Below are positions 15,535 through 25,408 of a stretch of 42,543 bases of DNA, in pieces. Made by a program: the position numbers and the translations under genes. How positions within the stretch are numbered: the first letter of the stretch is position 1; each line of letters starts with the position of its first letter. Origin of the DNA: Mesonia profundi (lineage in GTDB: Bacteria; Bacteroidota; Bacteroidia; Flavobacteriales; Flavobacteriaceae); assembly GCF_031085155.1 (NCBI RefSeq), contig NZ_JAVHUL010000025.1, forward strand, positions 1 to 42,543, in the 5' to 3' direction. The notes beneath the pieces are model-generated. The model saw only the letters and a list, made by a program, of their open reading frames with translations, ran no database searches and had not been told where the DNA came from.

Positions 15535-17493
15535 ATGAAATCCACAATTATAATTTTTTTGGTTTTTCTTATCTCTTTAACTGCTCAATCACAGCTGGTT
15601 ATTAATGAATTAGATTCTGATAGCGACAGCATTGACGATCTTGAGTTTGTAGAAATAAAATCGAACACTCCTAATTTTAACCTTGACGGATATGTAATCG
15701 TGTTCTTTAATGGGTCCAACTCGGGAGGAAACAAAAGCTATTTAACTTTCGATTTATCGGGTTACACTACAGATATTAACGGATTGTTGTTGATGGGAAG
15801 CAGTCAAGTTTCTCCGGTACCTCAATACATCATTTATCCCAACTTAATTCAAAATGGCGCCGATGCGGTTGCTATATATCAAGCTGCTTTTACAGATTTT
15901 CCTGAAGGTACTTTGGCCACACAAACCAATTTAATAGATGCTTTGGTGTATGACACCAGTGATCCAGACGATACTACCTTGATGTCTCTTTTGGGCGAAA
16001 CCGTGCAAATTAATGAAGATGAAAACAACAATAAAGATTTTGAATCTATTCAGCTTAATAATGACGGAGTAACCTATACGGTAACCACCCCAACCCCAAG
16101 ACAATTAAATGATGGGATGGGAATTATCTTAAACGGATTAAGTATTTCTACAACGGCAACTCAATATGAGGAAGGCGATACGTTTGATATTACTTTTACG
16201 ACAGAAAATGCGGTAGCACAAGATCAAAGTTTCGGGTTTACCTTAAATAACGCCGGTTTTGATGCGGCAGATTTTACCGGAAATACTACGCTTACAATTC
16301 TTAACGGAAACAATTCCGTGACAACGAGCATACAATTGATAGACGACGCTATAGATGAAGGTGACGAAATAGCGGTGATTCAATTAACGAATTTGCCTAC
16401 TGATTTTATTGCGTTAAACGACCAAATAGAATTGCGTATTGTAGATAATGATTATGTGATTTCTTCGTGGGGAACTCCAACAAATCCTACCTACGGAACA
16501 GTGGCTAACACGAAACCTGGTGGATATTATGCCGCTATTGATGGCTTATCTAACACTAATTTAACCAACGCTTTGCAAGGCATTATCGCAGAAGAAGGCG
16601 TGGTAAGAGCGCAAACGTATGCCGATGTGATTGATATTTTAAAAGAGGCAGATCAAAATCCAGAAAACAGCAACGAGGTTTGGTTGGTGTATTTAGAAAT
16701 TCCTAGACCTAAATTAGATTTCCAAACCACCTCTAATAATGTTGGAACTTGGAATAGAGAACACACGTATCCTAGATCTAGAGCGGGTTATTTTAGTATT
16801 GATGATGATGATTTTGCCGATGGAAAAGATATTTTTTGGAACACTACAGCAGATTCACTTCGTCATGGAAATTCAGACGCTCACGCTTTAAGAGCGGTTG
16901 ATGGTCCAGAGAATAGCTCTCGAAACAATCAACATTACGGGCAATATACGGGTCCGCAAAATACGCAAGGAAGTTTTAAAGGAGATGTGGCGAGAAGCGT
17001 TTTATATATGGCGATTCGCTATAATGGTTTAGAAATTGTGAATGGTTTTCCAGAAAACGGAGCTGGAGAATTGGGAGATTTGGCCACTTTATTGGACTGG
17101 CATAGGAATGACCCACCAGATGATTACGAAATGAACCGTAATAATGTCGTTTACGAATGGCAAAAAAATAGAAATCCGTTTATTGACTATCCAGAATTGG
17201 TAGAATATATTTGGGGAAATGAAGTAGGGAGTACTTGGGAAAATCCTTTAAGTGTAGATGATGTGAATGAGAATGCAATTAGCGTTTATCCTAATCCGTC
17301 AAGCGGAAGTATTTTCGTAACCGGAATAAAATCTCAGTTTAGCTTATCTGTTTATAATATTACCGGACAAAAATTAAACACTTTGGATGCGATTTCTTCT
17401 GAAGAAATTCAGCTGAATCTACCTAGCGGAATTTATTTAATTCAACTAAAAACTGGACAACAACAATATACCAAGAAATTGATTATTCAATAG
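15535..17493 (+). CDS. Secreted endonuclease I with lamin-tail-like and Calx-beta-like domains, T9SS sorted
   Basis: A 652-residue exoprotein. The signal peptide is MKSTIIIFLVFLISLTAQS. Next come a lamin-tail-like domain (starting VINELDSDSDS, to about 195), a Calx-beta-like segment (about 205-310, with DDAIDEGDE), and the catalytic endonuclease I/EndA domain (about 330-565) with WNREHTYPR, GNSDAHALRA and KGDVARS. The end is a type A T9SS sorting domain (SVYPNPSSG and a final KKLIIQ). The enzyme should cut DNA or RNA outside the cell for nutrients or to loosen biofilm DNA. I start at the ATG at 15535; the earlier in-frame TTG at 15517 lies within the promoter element. Confidence 0.95.
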   Translation: MKSTIIIFLVFLISLTAQSQLVINELDSDSDSIDDLEFVEIKSNTPNFNLDGYVIVFFNGSNSGGNKSYLTFDLSGYTTDINGLLLMGSSQVSPVPQYIIYPNLIQNGADAVAIYQAAFTDFPEGTLATQTNLIDALVYDTSDPDDTTLMSLLGETVQINEDENNNKDFESIQLNNDGVTYTVTTPTPRQLNDGMGIILNGLSISTTATQYEEGDTFDITFTTENAVAQDQSFGFTLNNAGFDAADFTGNTTLTILNGNNSVTTSIQLIDDAIDEGDEIAVIQLTNLPTDFIALNDQIELRIVDNDYVISSWGTPTNPTYGTVANTKPGGYYAAIDGLSNTNLTNALQGIIAEEGVVRAQTYADVIDILKEADQNPENSNEVWLVYLEIPRPKLDFQTTSNNVGTWNREHTYPRSRAGYFSIDDDDFADGKDIFWNTTADSLRHGNSDAHALRAVDGPENSSRNNQHYGQYTGPQNTQGSFKGDVARSVLYMAIRYNGLEIVNGFPENGAGELGDLATLLDWHRNDPPDDYEMNRNNVVYEWQKNRNPFIDYPELVEYIWGNEVGSTWENPLSVDDVNENAISVYPNPSSGSIFVTGIKSQFSLSVYNITGQKLNTLDAISSEEIQLNLPSGIYLIQLKTGQQQYTKKLIIQ

Positions 17494-17518
17494 CATACAA
17501 CTTGCTTATAATTAAAAT

Positions 17519-17547
17519 CTTAACATCTATGTGCTAAGGTTTTTTTT
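17519..17547 (+). terminator. Probable terminator after the endonuclease gene
   Basis: An imperfect hairpin (CTTAACA against TGTGCTAAG) is followed by eight T. Confidence 0.45.
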
Positions 17548-17609
17548 ATGAAAATTTTTGATTTCTCCATCTTTTTTTAGACTACATTCGTTTACACTTT
17601 AATCATCAA

Positions 17610-19061
17610 ATGAATAAATTTATAGTAGTTGACCAACCCAAAGCTTGGCGTTTTCTAGAAGAAAATGCACAAATTATTTCTGCTAAAGAATATTTAACAA
17701 ATCCTGCTTTTGCTTCTTTAAAAAAAGCAAGGGTTTTTAATTTATGCAAAAATTTCTCTTATCAATCTAAAGGGTATTATGTTTCTCTATTGGCAGAAGC
17801 TAGAGGGCATTCACCTTTACCTACGGTGAAAAATTTAGTAGATTTAGGAGCATTAAAGCTAGTAAAAATTGTTTCTCAAGAATTTGATGATTTAATTCAG
17901 CAAAGTTTAAAAAATGTAAAGTCGAGAGAATTTGTATTGAGTATTTATTTTGGTCAAAATGTAGCTAAAAAATACAAAGACCTTAGTGCGATGATTCATC
18001 GCCATTTTCAAATTCCTCTCTTAAGAGTAAAGTTCAACTTTACACACAAATGGCATATTCAGCAAATTAAAGCCATTGGCGTTTCTGAAATACCAGAAGA
18101 CCATCAAGAGAGTTTAAAGATGTCTACACAACAGTATTTTTCTAAAAAAAGATATGATGTAGCACGATCTTCTAAAACGATATATGATTTGGCCATTTTG
18201 GTAAAAGAAGGCGATGTAGCGCCACCAAGTAATGCAAAAGCAATCAAGAAATTTATAGATATTGCAGAAAAATTACAGTTTTATGTAGAGATAGTGACTC
18301 CTAAAGATTTATCTAGACTCTCTTCTTTTGACGCATTATTGATTAGACAGAGTACAGAGGTGATGAATGAAGCTTATACTTTTGCTCGTAAAGCAAAACA
18401 AGAGAATATTGCCATTGTAGATGAACCAGAGGCTATATTAAAATGTTGTAATAAAGTATTTATGGCCGAAGCTTTGGAATTTGCGGGCATTGGAACGCCA
18501 AAGACTAAAATAGTCTATCAAGAAAACGCGCAATCTGTGCTGGATCTTATAAAGTTACCTTGTGTATTAAAAGCTCCCGATTCTACCTTCTCTTTTGGCG
18601 TAAAAAAAGCCACAACTGTAGATGAATATCATCAGTTAGTGAAAGAAATGCTTAAAACATCTGAGCTGATTATTGCGCAAGAATTTTGTCCTTCAGATTA
18701 CGATTGGCGCATAGGCATGTTAGATGGTGAGCCTTTTTACGCTTGCCGATACTATATGGCCAAAGGACATTGGCAAATCTATAATTGGGATGCTAAAGAG
18801 AAAGGTGATCAAGATGGAAATGCAGATTGTTTACCTATAGAAAAAGTACCAAAGCCAATTATAGAGGCGGCAATTAAAGCCACCAAAATTATGGGAAAAG
18901 GTCTTTTTGGGATTGATATAAAGGAAATAGATGGGAAAGCTTTGGTGATAGAAATCAATGATAATCCCAATATTGATGCTGGAGTAGAAGATGCTTATTA
19001 TGGAGATGAAATTTACTCCAAAATCTTAAAAGCACTAATTAAACGTTTAAATGAAAAATAA
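17610..19061 (+). CDS. RimK-like ATP-grasp ligase with RLAN N-terminal domain
   Basis: A 483-residue cytosolic protein. Residues 1 to about 160 match the domain known as RLAN (RimK-like ATP-grasp N-terminal; FNLCKNFSYQSKGYYVSLLAEARGH region), and residues about 280-480 form an ATP-grasp. Nucleotide and metal pieces seen are LPCVLKAPDSTFSFGV, IIAQEFCPSDYDWRIG and VIEINDNPNID with the Mg-binding Glu and Asn. ATP-grasp enzymes of this group join an amino acid or amine to a carboxylate through an acyl phosphate. The next two genes overlap it in series, pointing to one pathway. The substrate is unknown. It is not RimK itself: the N-terminal domain and length differ. Confidence 0.9.
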   Translation: MNKFIVVDQPKAWRFLEENAQIISAKEYLTNPAFASLKKARVFNLCKNFSYQSKGYYVSLLAEARGHSPLPTVKNLVDLGALKLVKIVSQEFDDLIQQSLKNVKSREFVLSIYFGQNVAKKYKDLSAMIHRHFQIPLLRVKFNFTHKWHIQQIKAIGVSEIPEDHQESLKMSTQQYFSKKRYDVARSSKTIYDLAILVKEGDVAPPSNAKAIKKFIDIAEKLQFYVEIVTPKDLSRLSSFDALLIRQSTEVMNEAYTFARKAKQENIAIVDEPEAILKCCNKVFMAEALEFAGIGTPKTKIVYQENAQSVLDLIKLPCVLKAPDSTFSFGVKKATTVDEYHQLVKEMLKTSELIIAQEFCPSDYDWRIGMLDGEPFYACRYYMAKGHWQIYNWDAKEKGDQDGNADCLPIEKVPKPIIEAAIKATKIMGKGLFGIDIKEIDGKALVIEINDNPNIDAGVEDAYYGDEIYSKILKALIKRLNEK

Positions 19062-20274
19062 AAAATACCATTTGTTTGATGTGGTTGGGATTGAACTTGA
19101 GTATATGCTTGTTGCTCAAGATACCTTAAAAATAGCTCCAAAAGTGGATGAATTATTCACGCTTAAATGTGCAAGTATAATCTCTGATGTAGAAAATGGA
19201 AACATCGCTTGGAGTAACGAATTGGTTGCTCATGTGATAGAGATTAAAACTAACGGTCCTTCGTCACAATTAAAAGAACTTGCAGATGATTTTCATAGCA
19301 ATATAAAGGAAATCAATGCATTATTACACCAAAAGAAGCTACAATTAATGCCTACGGCTTCACATCCTTTTATGGATCCCTTAACCGAAACTGTTTTGTG
19401 GAAACATAACTACAGCGAAGTTTACGAGCTATACAACCGTATTTTTAACTGTAAAGGACACGGTTGGTCTAATGTGCAAAGCATGCATATTAACCTTCCG
19501 TTTTATGATGAAAGTGAATTTGAGCAATTGCATGCGGCAATACGTGTATTGTTACCTATACTTCCAGCATTAACTGCAAGTTCTCCTATTTTGGATGGAA
19601 AAATCACTGGCTTTTTAGATACACGTTTGGAGTATTATAAAAACAATCAAAAGAAGATTCCAGAGATGACGGGAAAGGTGATTCCTGAACAAGTATTTTC
19701 TTCGGAAGAATATCATCAAAAAATTTTTAAACCTATACAAGAAGCGATTTACCCTTACGATACAGAGAAAGTACTAGATCATTTATTTTTAAACTCCCGC
19801 GGTGCCATAGCTCGTTTTGATAGGAATGCTATCGAAATTAGAGTTATAGATCTACAAGAATGTCCTAAAGCAGATCTCGCTGTCGCGGAATTGGTGGTAG
19901 AAAGTTTGAAGTATATGATTGCTCATTTAGATTTAGCAGAATTAAAATCATGGCATGAAAATGAATTGTTTTCTATTTTTAATCAGGTGATTTCTAAAGG
20001 AAATGAGGTGATCCTGCCAGATTCTTTTGTAAGCTTATTTGAGCTGGAGGCAGAGAAGGTTTCCGTAAAGCAGTTGTGGGAATTCTTATATAAAAAGGTG
20101 GTTTCTAAGTTATCTAAAGATGCTCAAGAAAGTATTCTTGTGATGCTGAATGAAGGTGCGTTGGCAGAGCGAATTTTGAAAGTAATCAGAGAAAATCCAT
20201 CAGAAATGAAAATTAAAGAGACATACCATCAATTGTCGCATTGTCTAGCAGAAAATCAACTGTTTAGACCGTGA
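19051..20274 (+). CDS. Glutamate-cysteine ligase family 2 (GCS2/YbdK-like) protein
   Basis: A 407-residue carboxylate-amine ligase of the GCS2 fold. The N-terminal active-site stretch VVGIELEYML, the metal and substrate piece SMHINLPF, the large central region with LNSRGAIARFDRNAIEIRVID, and the LQECP run fit the family. It should activate a gamma-carboxylate of glutamate or a similar acid with ATP and form an amide. It starts 11 bp inside the ATP-grasp gene and its stop overlaps the next gene by 4 bp. Glutathione synthesis is possible in principle, but the partner is not a GshB and the third gene is a hydrolase, so an unnamed gamma-glutamyl-type compound is more likely (inference). Confidence 0.9.
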   Translation: MKNKKYHLFDVVGIELEYMLVAQDTLKIAPKVDELFTLKCASIISDVENGNIAWSNELVAHVIEIKTNGPSSQLKELADDFHSNIKEINALLHQKKLQLMPTASHPFMDPLTETVLWKHNYSEVYELYNRIFNCKGHGWSNVQSMHINLPFYDESEFEQLHAAIRVLLPILPALTASSPILDGKITGFLDTRLEYYKNNQKKIPEMTGKVIPEQVFSSEEYHQKIFKPIQEAIYPYDTEKVLDHLFLNSRGAIARFDRNAIEIRVIDLQECPKADLAVAELVVESLKYMIAHLDLAELKSWHENELFSIFNQVISKGNEVILPDSFVSLFELEAEKVSVKQLWEFLYKKVVSKLSKDAQESILVMLNEGALAERILKVIRENPSEMKIKETYHQLSHCLAENQLFRP

Positions 20275-20945
20275 AATTAGTGATTACTTGCGAGCACGGA
20301 GGGAATCAAATTCCCTCTGCTTACACTTTTATTTTTAAAAATCAACAGGAGCTTTTAAATTCTCATCGAGCTTGGGATTTAGGAATTCTAGATGCCTTCA
20401 ATTTTGTTAAAGAAGATGCAGATTTTTCTAAATCATCCAGCATTTCACGCCTGCTTATTGAAAAGAATAGATCTTTGCATCACCCAAATTTATTTTCGCC
20501 AATTACCAAAACCTTAGCCTTTTCCGTAAAGCAAGAAATTATAGAAATGCATTATTTACCTTATCGGAAAGAAGTAGAAGAAAAAATAAAGAATTTTCTC
20601 GATGATGGAGACGAGGTGTTACACCTTTCATTACACTCATTTACTCCCATATGGAAAGATAAAAAAAGAACTACAGAAATAGGGCTTCTTTACGATCCCA
20701 AAAGAACAATAGAAAAATTTTGGGTAAATAAATTAAAGAACTCTTGGAAAACGCTTTCATCCCTAAAAATTAGAATGAATTATCCTTATTTAGGAACGGC
20801 AGATGGATTTACAACTCATTTGCGGAAACAATTTCCTAAAAATTATAGTGGAATCGAGATAGAACTCAATCAAGGATTATTAGAAGAAGGTCACTTTCCT
20901 TTAAGAGTAAAGCAAAATCTTAGAAATATGATTCAGCGTTTATAG
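20271..20945 (+). CDS. N-formylglutamate amidohydrolase-like (FGase family) hydrolase
   Basis: A 224-residue zinc amidohydrolase-like protein. Family pieces are VITCEHGGNQIP at the start, HRAWDLGILD, SRLLIEKNRS, LSLHSFTP and EIELNQGLL, which supply the His, Asp and Glu ligands. The start is a GTG that overlaps the preceding stop as GTGA, a sign of translational coupling. Despite the family name, its position after two ligase genes and not beside hut genes suggests that it trims or edits the product of those ligases. The 3' end overlaps by 13 bp the convergent pseudouridine synthase gene. Confidence 0.9.
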   Translation: MKLVITCEHGGNQIPSAYTFIFKNQQELLNSHRAWDLGILDAFNFVKEDADFSKSSSISRLLIEKNRSLHHPNLFSPITKTLAFSVKQEIIEMHYLPYRKEVEEKIKNFLDDGDEVLHLSLHSFTPIWKDKKRTTEIGLLYDPKRTIEKFWVNKLKNSWKTLSSLKIRMNYPYLGTADGFTTHLRKQFPKNYSGIEIELNQGLLEEGHFPLRVKQNLRNMIQRL

Positions 20946-21523
20946 AATTTTTCGTCTACTTCTTGGGTAATTTCTCTCACTTCTCCCGCTTGCATTCCGT
21001 CAATATAAATATCACCTATTCTCACGCGAACCAAGCGAAGCGTGGGAAAGCCGATGGCTGCTGTCATCTTTTTTACTTGTCTAAATTTTCCTTCCGTTAA
21101 GGTAATAGAAGCCCAACTTGTTGGTCCGTGACGTTCGTCTCTAACTTTTTTTGCTCTTTCCGGGAAGATGGGACGTTCGGCAAGAAGCTTAGTTTTACAA
21201 GACAGGGTTTGATATTTTTTTCCGTGAATGCTAATCTCTACTCCTTTTTGAAGCTTTTCAATAGCTTCTGGAGAGATAATGCCGTCTACTTGCACATAAT
21301 ATTCCTTTTCAAATGATCTCGATAGTATTTGATGACTCATTTTACCGTCTGTGGTAAGAATAAGTAAGCCTTCAGAGTCTTCATCCAAACGACCAACAGA
21401 CATGGTCTCTGGAGGAAAGTCATACAATTCTCCTAGTTTCTTCTTATTTTTTCTTTTGGACTCATTACTGATAAACTGACTTAAATAACCGTAAGGCTTA
21501 TAGATTTTAAAATGTTGATGCAT
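20933..21523 (-). CDS. rRNA pseudouridine synthase, RsuA/RluE group
   Basis: A 196-residue enzyme converting uridine to pseudouridine in rRNA. The catalytic Asp motif is GRLDEDSEGLLILT. KEYYVQVDG and the late GKFRQVKKMTAAIGFPTLRLVRVRIG block are typical of RsuA/RluE. No S4 domain precedes the catalytic domain, which with the length favours RluE (23S rRNA) over RsuA. It follows the HerA-like ATPase gene with a TAATG stop-start overlap, so the two are co-transcribed; the functional link is unclear. Its 3' end overlaps the convergent amidohydrolase gene by 13 bp. Confidence 0.92.
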   Translation of the reverse strand: MHQHFKIYKPYGYLSQFISNESKRKNKKKLGELYDFPPETMSVGRLDEDSEGLLILTTDGKMSHQILSRSFEKEYYVQVDGIISPEAIEKLQKGVEISIHGKKYQTLSCKTKLLAERPIFPERAKKVRDERHGPTSWASITLTEGKFRQVKKMTAAIGFPTLRLVRVRIGDIYIDGMQAGEVREITQEVDEKFYKR

Positions 21524-23052
21524 TACTTAAATGCTTTATTTAAAATACTCATCACCCCGCGAATAAATGTCGCGCTGGTTAATACTTTTAAAATATGATC
21601 TGTAGCAGATTTACCGCTACTTTTAGTAGACTTCGAGCTTTCTTTTTCTACGATTTCACGTTGTTCTTTGGCTTTCTCTTTTTGAGTTTCTTCTTGGGCT
21701 ACCTTAATTTTAGTGGTGAGCATTTCATAAGCGCTCTCCCGATTAATCGGCGTATTGTATTTATCTATCAAACTAGAAGATTTCAACACTTCATCAATTT
21801 CCGAGGGATGAAGTATATCCATTCTGCTCATAGGGGCTCTCAGCATAGTCGCAGCTAGTGGAGTAGGGCGGCCTTTTTCATCTAGCGCGGTGACCAAAGC
21901 TTCTCCAATTCCTAAAGAGGTTAACACTTCTTCGGTGTCATAAAAATCGGATAGGGGATAATTTTGAGCGGTTAATTTGATGGCTTTACGATCTTTTGCA
22001 GTAAAAGCTCTTAACGCATGTTGAATTTTAAGTCCCAGCTGACTTAATACTTCACTAGGAATATCAGTCGGGTTTTGTGTCACAAAGTAGATTCCAACTC
22101 CTTTAGATCGAATTAGCTTAATAATGCTTTCTATTTGATTTAATAATGCTTTTGAAGCATTGTTAAAAATAAGATGTGCTTCATCGATAAACATGACTAA
22201 CTCAGGTTTTTCGCTATCTCCCTTTTCTGGAAAAGTAGAATAAATTTCAGCCAAAAGGCTTAACATAAAAGTGGAGAATAGAGCGGGTTTGTCTTGAATA
22301 TCAGTTAATCGAATGATATTGACAAAGGCTTCTCCCTTTGCATTTTTTTTAAGCAAATCGTTTACTTCAAAAGAGGGTTCTCCAAAAAATAGATCGGCGC
22401 CTTGTTGTTCTAAGGCTACAATTTTTCTTAAAATAGCACCTGTAGAGGCTTTAGAAACTCGACCATATTCTTTTTCAAAAGCATCTTCTCCATCTTCTGT
22501 AATGTAACGAACCAATTTTTTAAGATCTTCTAAATCTAATAATGGCATTTCTTGATCGTCGCAAAACTTAAATATGATGGCTAATATTCCGGTTTGCGTA
22601 GGGCTTAAATCTAAAATTCGTGAAAGCAAGACTGGTCCAAATTCACTTACGGTAGCTCTTAATTTGACTCCTTTTTGTTCCGAAAGAGATAAAATTTCAA
22701 CAGGGGAGGCGCAAGCTTCAAACTCAAAACCAATTTTTTGATGTCTTCCTGCTAATTTTTCGGCATTGGTGGAAGCTTTTGCTAGACCGCTTAAATCTCC
22801 CTTCATATCCATCAATACTACGGGAACTCCTTTTTGAGAAAGGTTTTCGGCTATTATTTGAAGGGTTTTAGTTTTTCCTGTTCCGGTAGCTCCAGCAATT
22901 AAGCCATGCCTGTTTAAGGTTTTTAAAGGAATCTTTACGGAAGCATCGGGATTAGGTTCCCCGTTAAGCATAGCAGCTCCTAAATATATATAATCTCCTT
23001 TGGTTTGATATCCTTTTTGTATATGCTGAATAAAAGGCTCTTGTTGATTCAT
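21523..23052 (-). CDS. HerA-like ATPase, DUF853 family (YjgR-like)
   Basis: A 509-residue hexameric-type P-loop ATPase. Walker A is GATGTGKTKT near residue 55, Walker B is LVMFIDEAHLIF near 285-295, and the FVTQNPTDIPSEVL stretch with a sensor-like Gln follows. This is the HerA/FtsK superfamily, DUF853 branch, whose role in bacteria is not settled; a DNA-translocation or repair role is suggested from HerA. The C-terminal part is Lys/Glu/Ser rich (about 440-485). No NurA nuclease gene is nearby. Its stop overlaps the start of the pseudouridine synthase gene. Confidence 0.93.
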   Translation of the reverse strand: MNQQEPFIQHIQKGYQTKGDYIYLGAAMLNGEPNPDASVKIPLKTLNRHGLIAGATGTGKTKTLQIIAENLSQKGVPVVLMDMKGDLSGLAKASTNAEKLAGRHQKIGFEFEACASPVEILSLSEQKGVKLRATVSEFGPVLLSRILDLSPTQTGILAIIFKFCDDQEMPLLDLEDLKKLVRYITEDGEDAFEKEYGRVSKASTGAILRKIVALEQQGADLFFGEPSFEVNDLLKKNAKGEAFVNIIRLTDIQDKPALFSTFMLSLLAEIYSTFPEKGDSEKPELVMFIDEAHLIFNNASKALLNQIESIIKLIRSKGVGIYFVTQNPTDIPSEVLSQLGLKIQHALRAFTAKDRKAIKLTAQNYPLSDFYDTEEVLTSLGIGEALVTALDEKGRPTPLAATMLRAPMSRMDILHPSEIDEVLKSSSLIDKYNTPINRESAYEMLTTKIKVAQEETQKEKAKEQREIVEKESSKSTKSSGKSATDHILKVLTSATFIRGVMSILNKAFK

Positions 23053-23088
23053 AGTATATGGTGTAAAACGGGCTTAAAAAAAACGAAG

Positions 23089-23124
23089 TTAAAATAAAAA
23101 AGCTCTATCCTAGGATAGAGCTTT
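23089..23124 (-). terminator. Rho-independent terminator of the metalloprotease gene
   Basis: A perfect 26-bp palindrome (23099-23124; half AAAGCTCTATCCT) followed on the minus strand by TTTTTTATTTT. It lies 22 bp after the stop at 23147. Confidence 0.88.
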
Positions 23125-23146
23125 AAATATAAAATATAAATTTTAT

Positions 23147-25408
23147 TTACTCCACAATTAATTTCTTAACTGATTCCTGAGAACCGTTAGAAACCTTAAG
23201 AATGTAAATTCCTGATTGAGGTTGATTTAAATTTATGTTTTTTATTAATGACTCTGAAGTAGAGATCGTAGACTTACTAATTAATCTTCCTCTTAAGTCA
23301 TAAACTTTAGCTGAATATTTGTCCCCTGAGGCTTCATTGAAATTAATGGTAAAGCTTCCGTTGTTAGGATTAGGATATACAGAATACAGTTGAGACAACT
23401 CATTAGAATCTGTACCTAATTCATTAGTAATTTTAAAGAAACCTTCATTTACTGCGTAAAAAACATTATACCTTCCCTTAATTTTTAACTTACAAAGAGA
23501 GGAAGCTTGCCCTATTGGCATTTGAACCATCGCAGAACCGTCATTGGTTCTTGAAGAAGCAATTAAAACATCATAGTCTATTCCTGCATTGTAAGAAAGG
23601 TAAATGTCAACTTGAGAAGTGTTAATTCCATTTCCTGTCGTTCCTGCAACATCCCAAGTTATTTCTATGGCTTCATTTTGATCATAGCTAAGACCACTTG
23701 TGTTTTGAGAAGTCACTTTAAAAGGACCTGAATCTGCAACAGTTACCGTCATATCGTCTCTTTTACTTTGTCCGCCAACAGGATTATTATCTCTTACCGT
23801 TACGGCAAAATTATATTCTCTGGCCACGTTACTTATTACTTCCCATGTTGGAGTTAAATTCCCACTATTAACCTTAGAGGCATTCGGAAAAGATCTGGTA
23901 GGAGATTCCATAGGACTTATAGATCTAAAAGAAGCACCTTCAGTAGATTGAGAACTTGGTGGGGCTACAGCGATTTCGGTATCCATTTGTTCCCAGCAAT
24001 AAGTTAGGTTATCTCCGTTAGGATCTGTTGCAGAAGCAGTCAATTCAAAAGCTGTTCCGTAAGGAATGGTATAATCTGGTGTTGCCGTAATTGTTGGAGC
24101 TGCATTATCTACCGATATTTCTTCGGCACAAGTACTACCGCTTAAATTCGATATATTGGTATAGATCTGATTAATACTTGCAGCGTGAAAATGTGGATCA
24201 CTAGAAAACTGTACATTTTCTCCATCACATAAACCAGCATAGGCCATAATCGTAGAACCACTTCCTGGTTCTACAGCTGTAGAGCCCGTTCTATTTTGCA
24301 CACAGCCGTTAGCGCTAGAGTTAAAGGTATGGGTAGCAGAAAACTGGTGTCCAACCTCGTGAGCTACAAAATCAACGGCATAAGCATCTCCAATTGGAGC
24401 AGTAATCCCTGTTACTCCTCTTGCTTTTCCTTGAGTACTACACACAGAATATAACTGAGCTAATCCTCCAGCTCCAGTACTAAAGGTATGACCAATATCA
24501 TAGTTAGCAAGACCTACATTTGCGTCAATTACGGTTTGACTTTGATTAATAAGTACTTGTGTATTATTATTATCAAATGGGTCACTACTTCCATCCAAGA
24601 AAATAATATCTTCATTGTCTACTAAAGTAAAAGTTACAGCAGCATCTCTTTCATAAATTACATTTAATCTATTTACTACGGCAACAATGGCTTCTACAAC
24701 CGCTTGTTTTTTAACCGCGTCTGAGCTACTATTATTTCCTGTTTGACCCACATGATATGCAGAATACTCTCCAGTAGCAGCTACAGCAATTCTATAACTT
24801 CTCAAGGTAGAGTCATTCACATCTGAAAGATTAGAAGTGTTGCTATTTGATGCCTGTGCTTCTTCGTCTATTTGCTCGTCAAATAAACAACTGAATTCTA
24901 AATTATTAACTGTATTTTTTCTAAAAAATACTTGGTATTCTTTTCCAGATAAAGTATATGGGTTAATATATAAAATACCATTCTCTGTAGAAACAGAACC
25001 AAATATACCTTGACTCGTCGACGTAAGTCTTAAGCTGTTCTTTTTATCTTTAGAAATACCAACATAAGAAGATATTGCAGGATATTTAGCAGCCATCTCA
25101 TCACTCATCGTTTGCGCTTTGTAAATGGTGAAGGTCTCGTAATTAGAGTTTCCCACAGGGAAAGTTAATTCTACATCACTAGTAACTCCTTGAAATCTAA
25201 ATGGAGCTTGTAAAATTTCATTTTGAAAGATATCTAAATTTAAGTCATAAACCTCAAACTTATTTACACTAGTAACACTTTCTCTAATGTCATTTTGACT
25301 TACTTTATTAGCATCGCTTTGTGTCCAGAAATTTCTGTTTTGGGCAAATACGAATGTTGGTAAAGCTATCAAAATCAATAGCAAATTTGTAATTTTTTTG
25401 TTTTTCAT
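23147..25408 (-). CDS. Secreted reprolysin-like zinc metalloprotease with T9SS sorting domain
   Basis: A 753-residue exoprotein. It has a signal peptide (MKNKKITNLLLILIALPTFVFAQ), a propeptide-like region to about 200, and a metzincin catalytic domain with the zinc motif HEVGHQFSATH near residue 350 and the Met-turn SGSTIMAYAGLC after it. A Cys-containing segment follows, then Ig-like or adhesion-type domains (about 430-660) and a type A T9SS sorting domain (VYPNPNNGSF to KKLIVE). It should digest proteins outside the cell. Length and layout match other Bacteroidota M12B-like proteases. It is transcribed alone, divergent from the DUF2911 gene, and has a strong terminator. Confidence 0.95.
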   Translation of the reverse strand: MKNKKITNLLLILIALPTFVFAQNRNFWTQSDANKVSQNDIRESVTSVNKFEVYDLNLDIFQNEILQAPFRFQGVTSDVELTFPVGNSNYETFTIYKAQTMSDEMAAKYPAISSYVGISKDKKNSLRLTSTSQGIFGSVSTENGILYINPYTLSGKEYQVFFRKNTVNNLEFSCLFDEQIDEEAQASNSNTSNLSDVNDSTLRSYRIAVAATGEYSAYHVGQTGNNSSSDAVKKQAVVEAIVAVVNRLNVIYERDAAVTFTLVDNEDIIFLDGSSDPFDNNNTQVLINQSQTVIDANVGLANYDIGHTFSTGAGGLAQLYSVCSTQGKARGVTGITAPIGDAYAVDFVAHEVGHQFSATHTFNSSANGCVQNRTGSTAVEPGSGSTIMAYAGLCDGENVQFSSDPHFHAASINQIYTNISNLSGSTCAEEISVDNAAPTITATPDYTIPYGTAFELTASATDPNGDNLTYCWEQMDTEIAVAPPSSQSTEGASFRSISPMESPTRSFPNASKVNSGNLTPTWEVISNVAREYNFAVTVRDNNPVGGQSKRDDMTVTVADSGPFKVTSQNTSGLSYDQNEAIEITWDVAGTTGNGINTSQVDIYLSYNAGIDYDVLIASSRTNDGSAMVQMPIGQASSLCKLKIKGRYNVFYAVNEGFFKITNELGTDSNELSQLYSVYPNPNNGSFTINFNEASGDKYSAKVYDLRGRLISKSTISTSESLIKNINLNQPQSGIYILKVSNGSQESVKKLIVE

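Noticed and set aside
20271-20945. Assignment of the FGase-like gene to histidine breakdown with hutI-hutG
   Set aside because: It is 14 kb away, on the other strand, and translationally coupled to two ligase genes.
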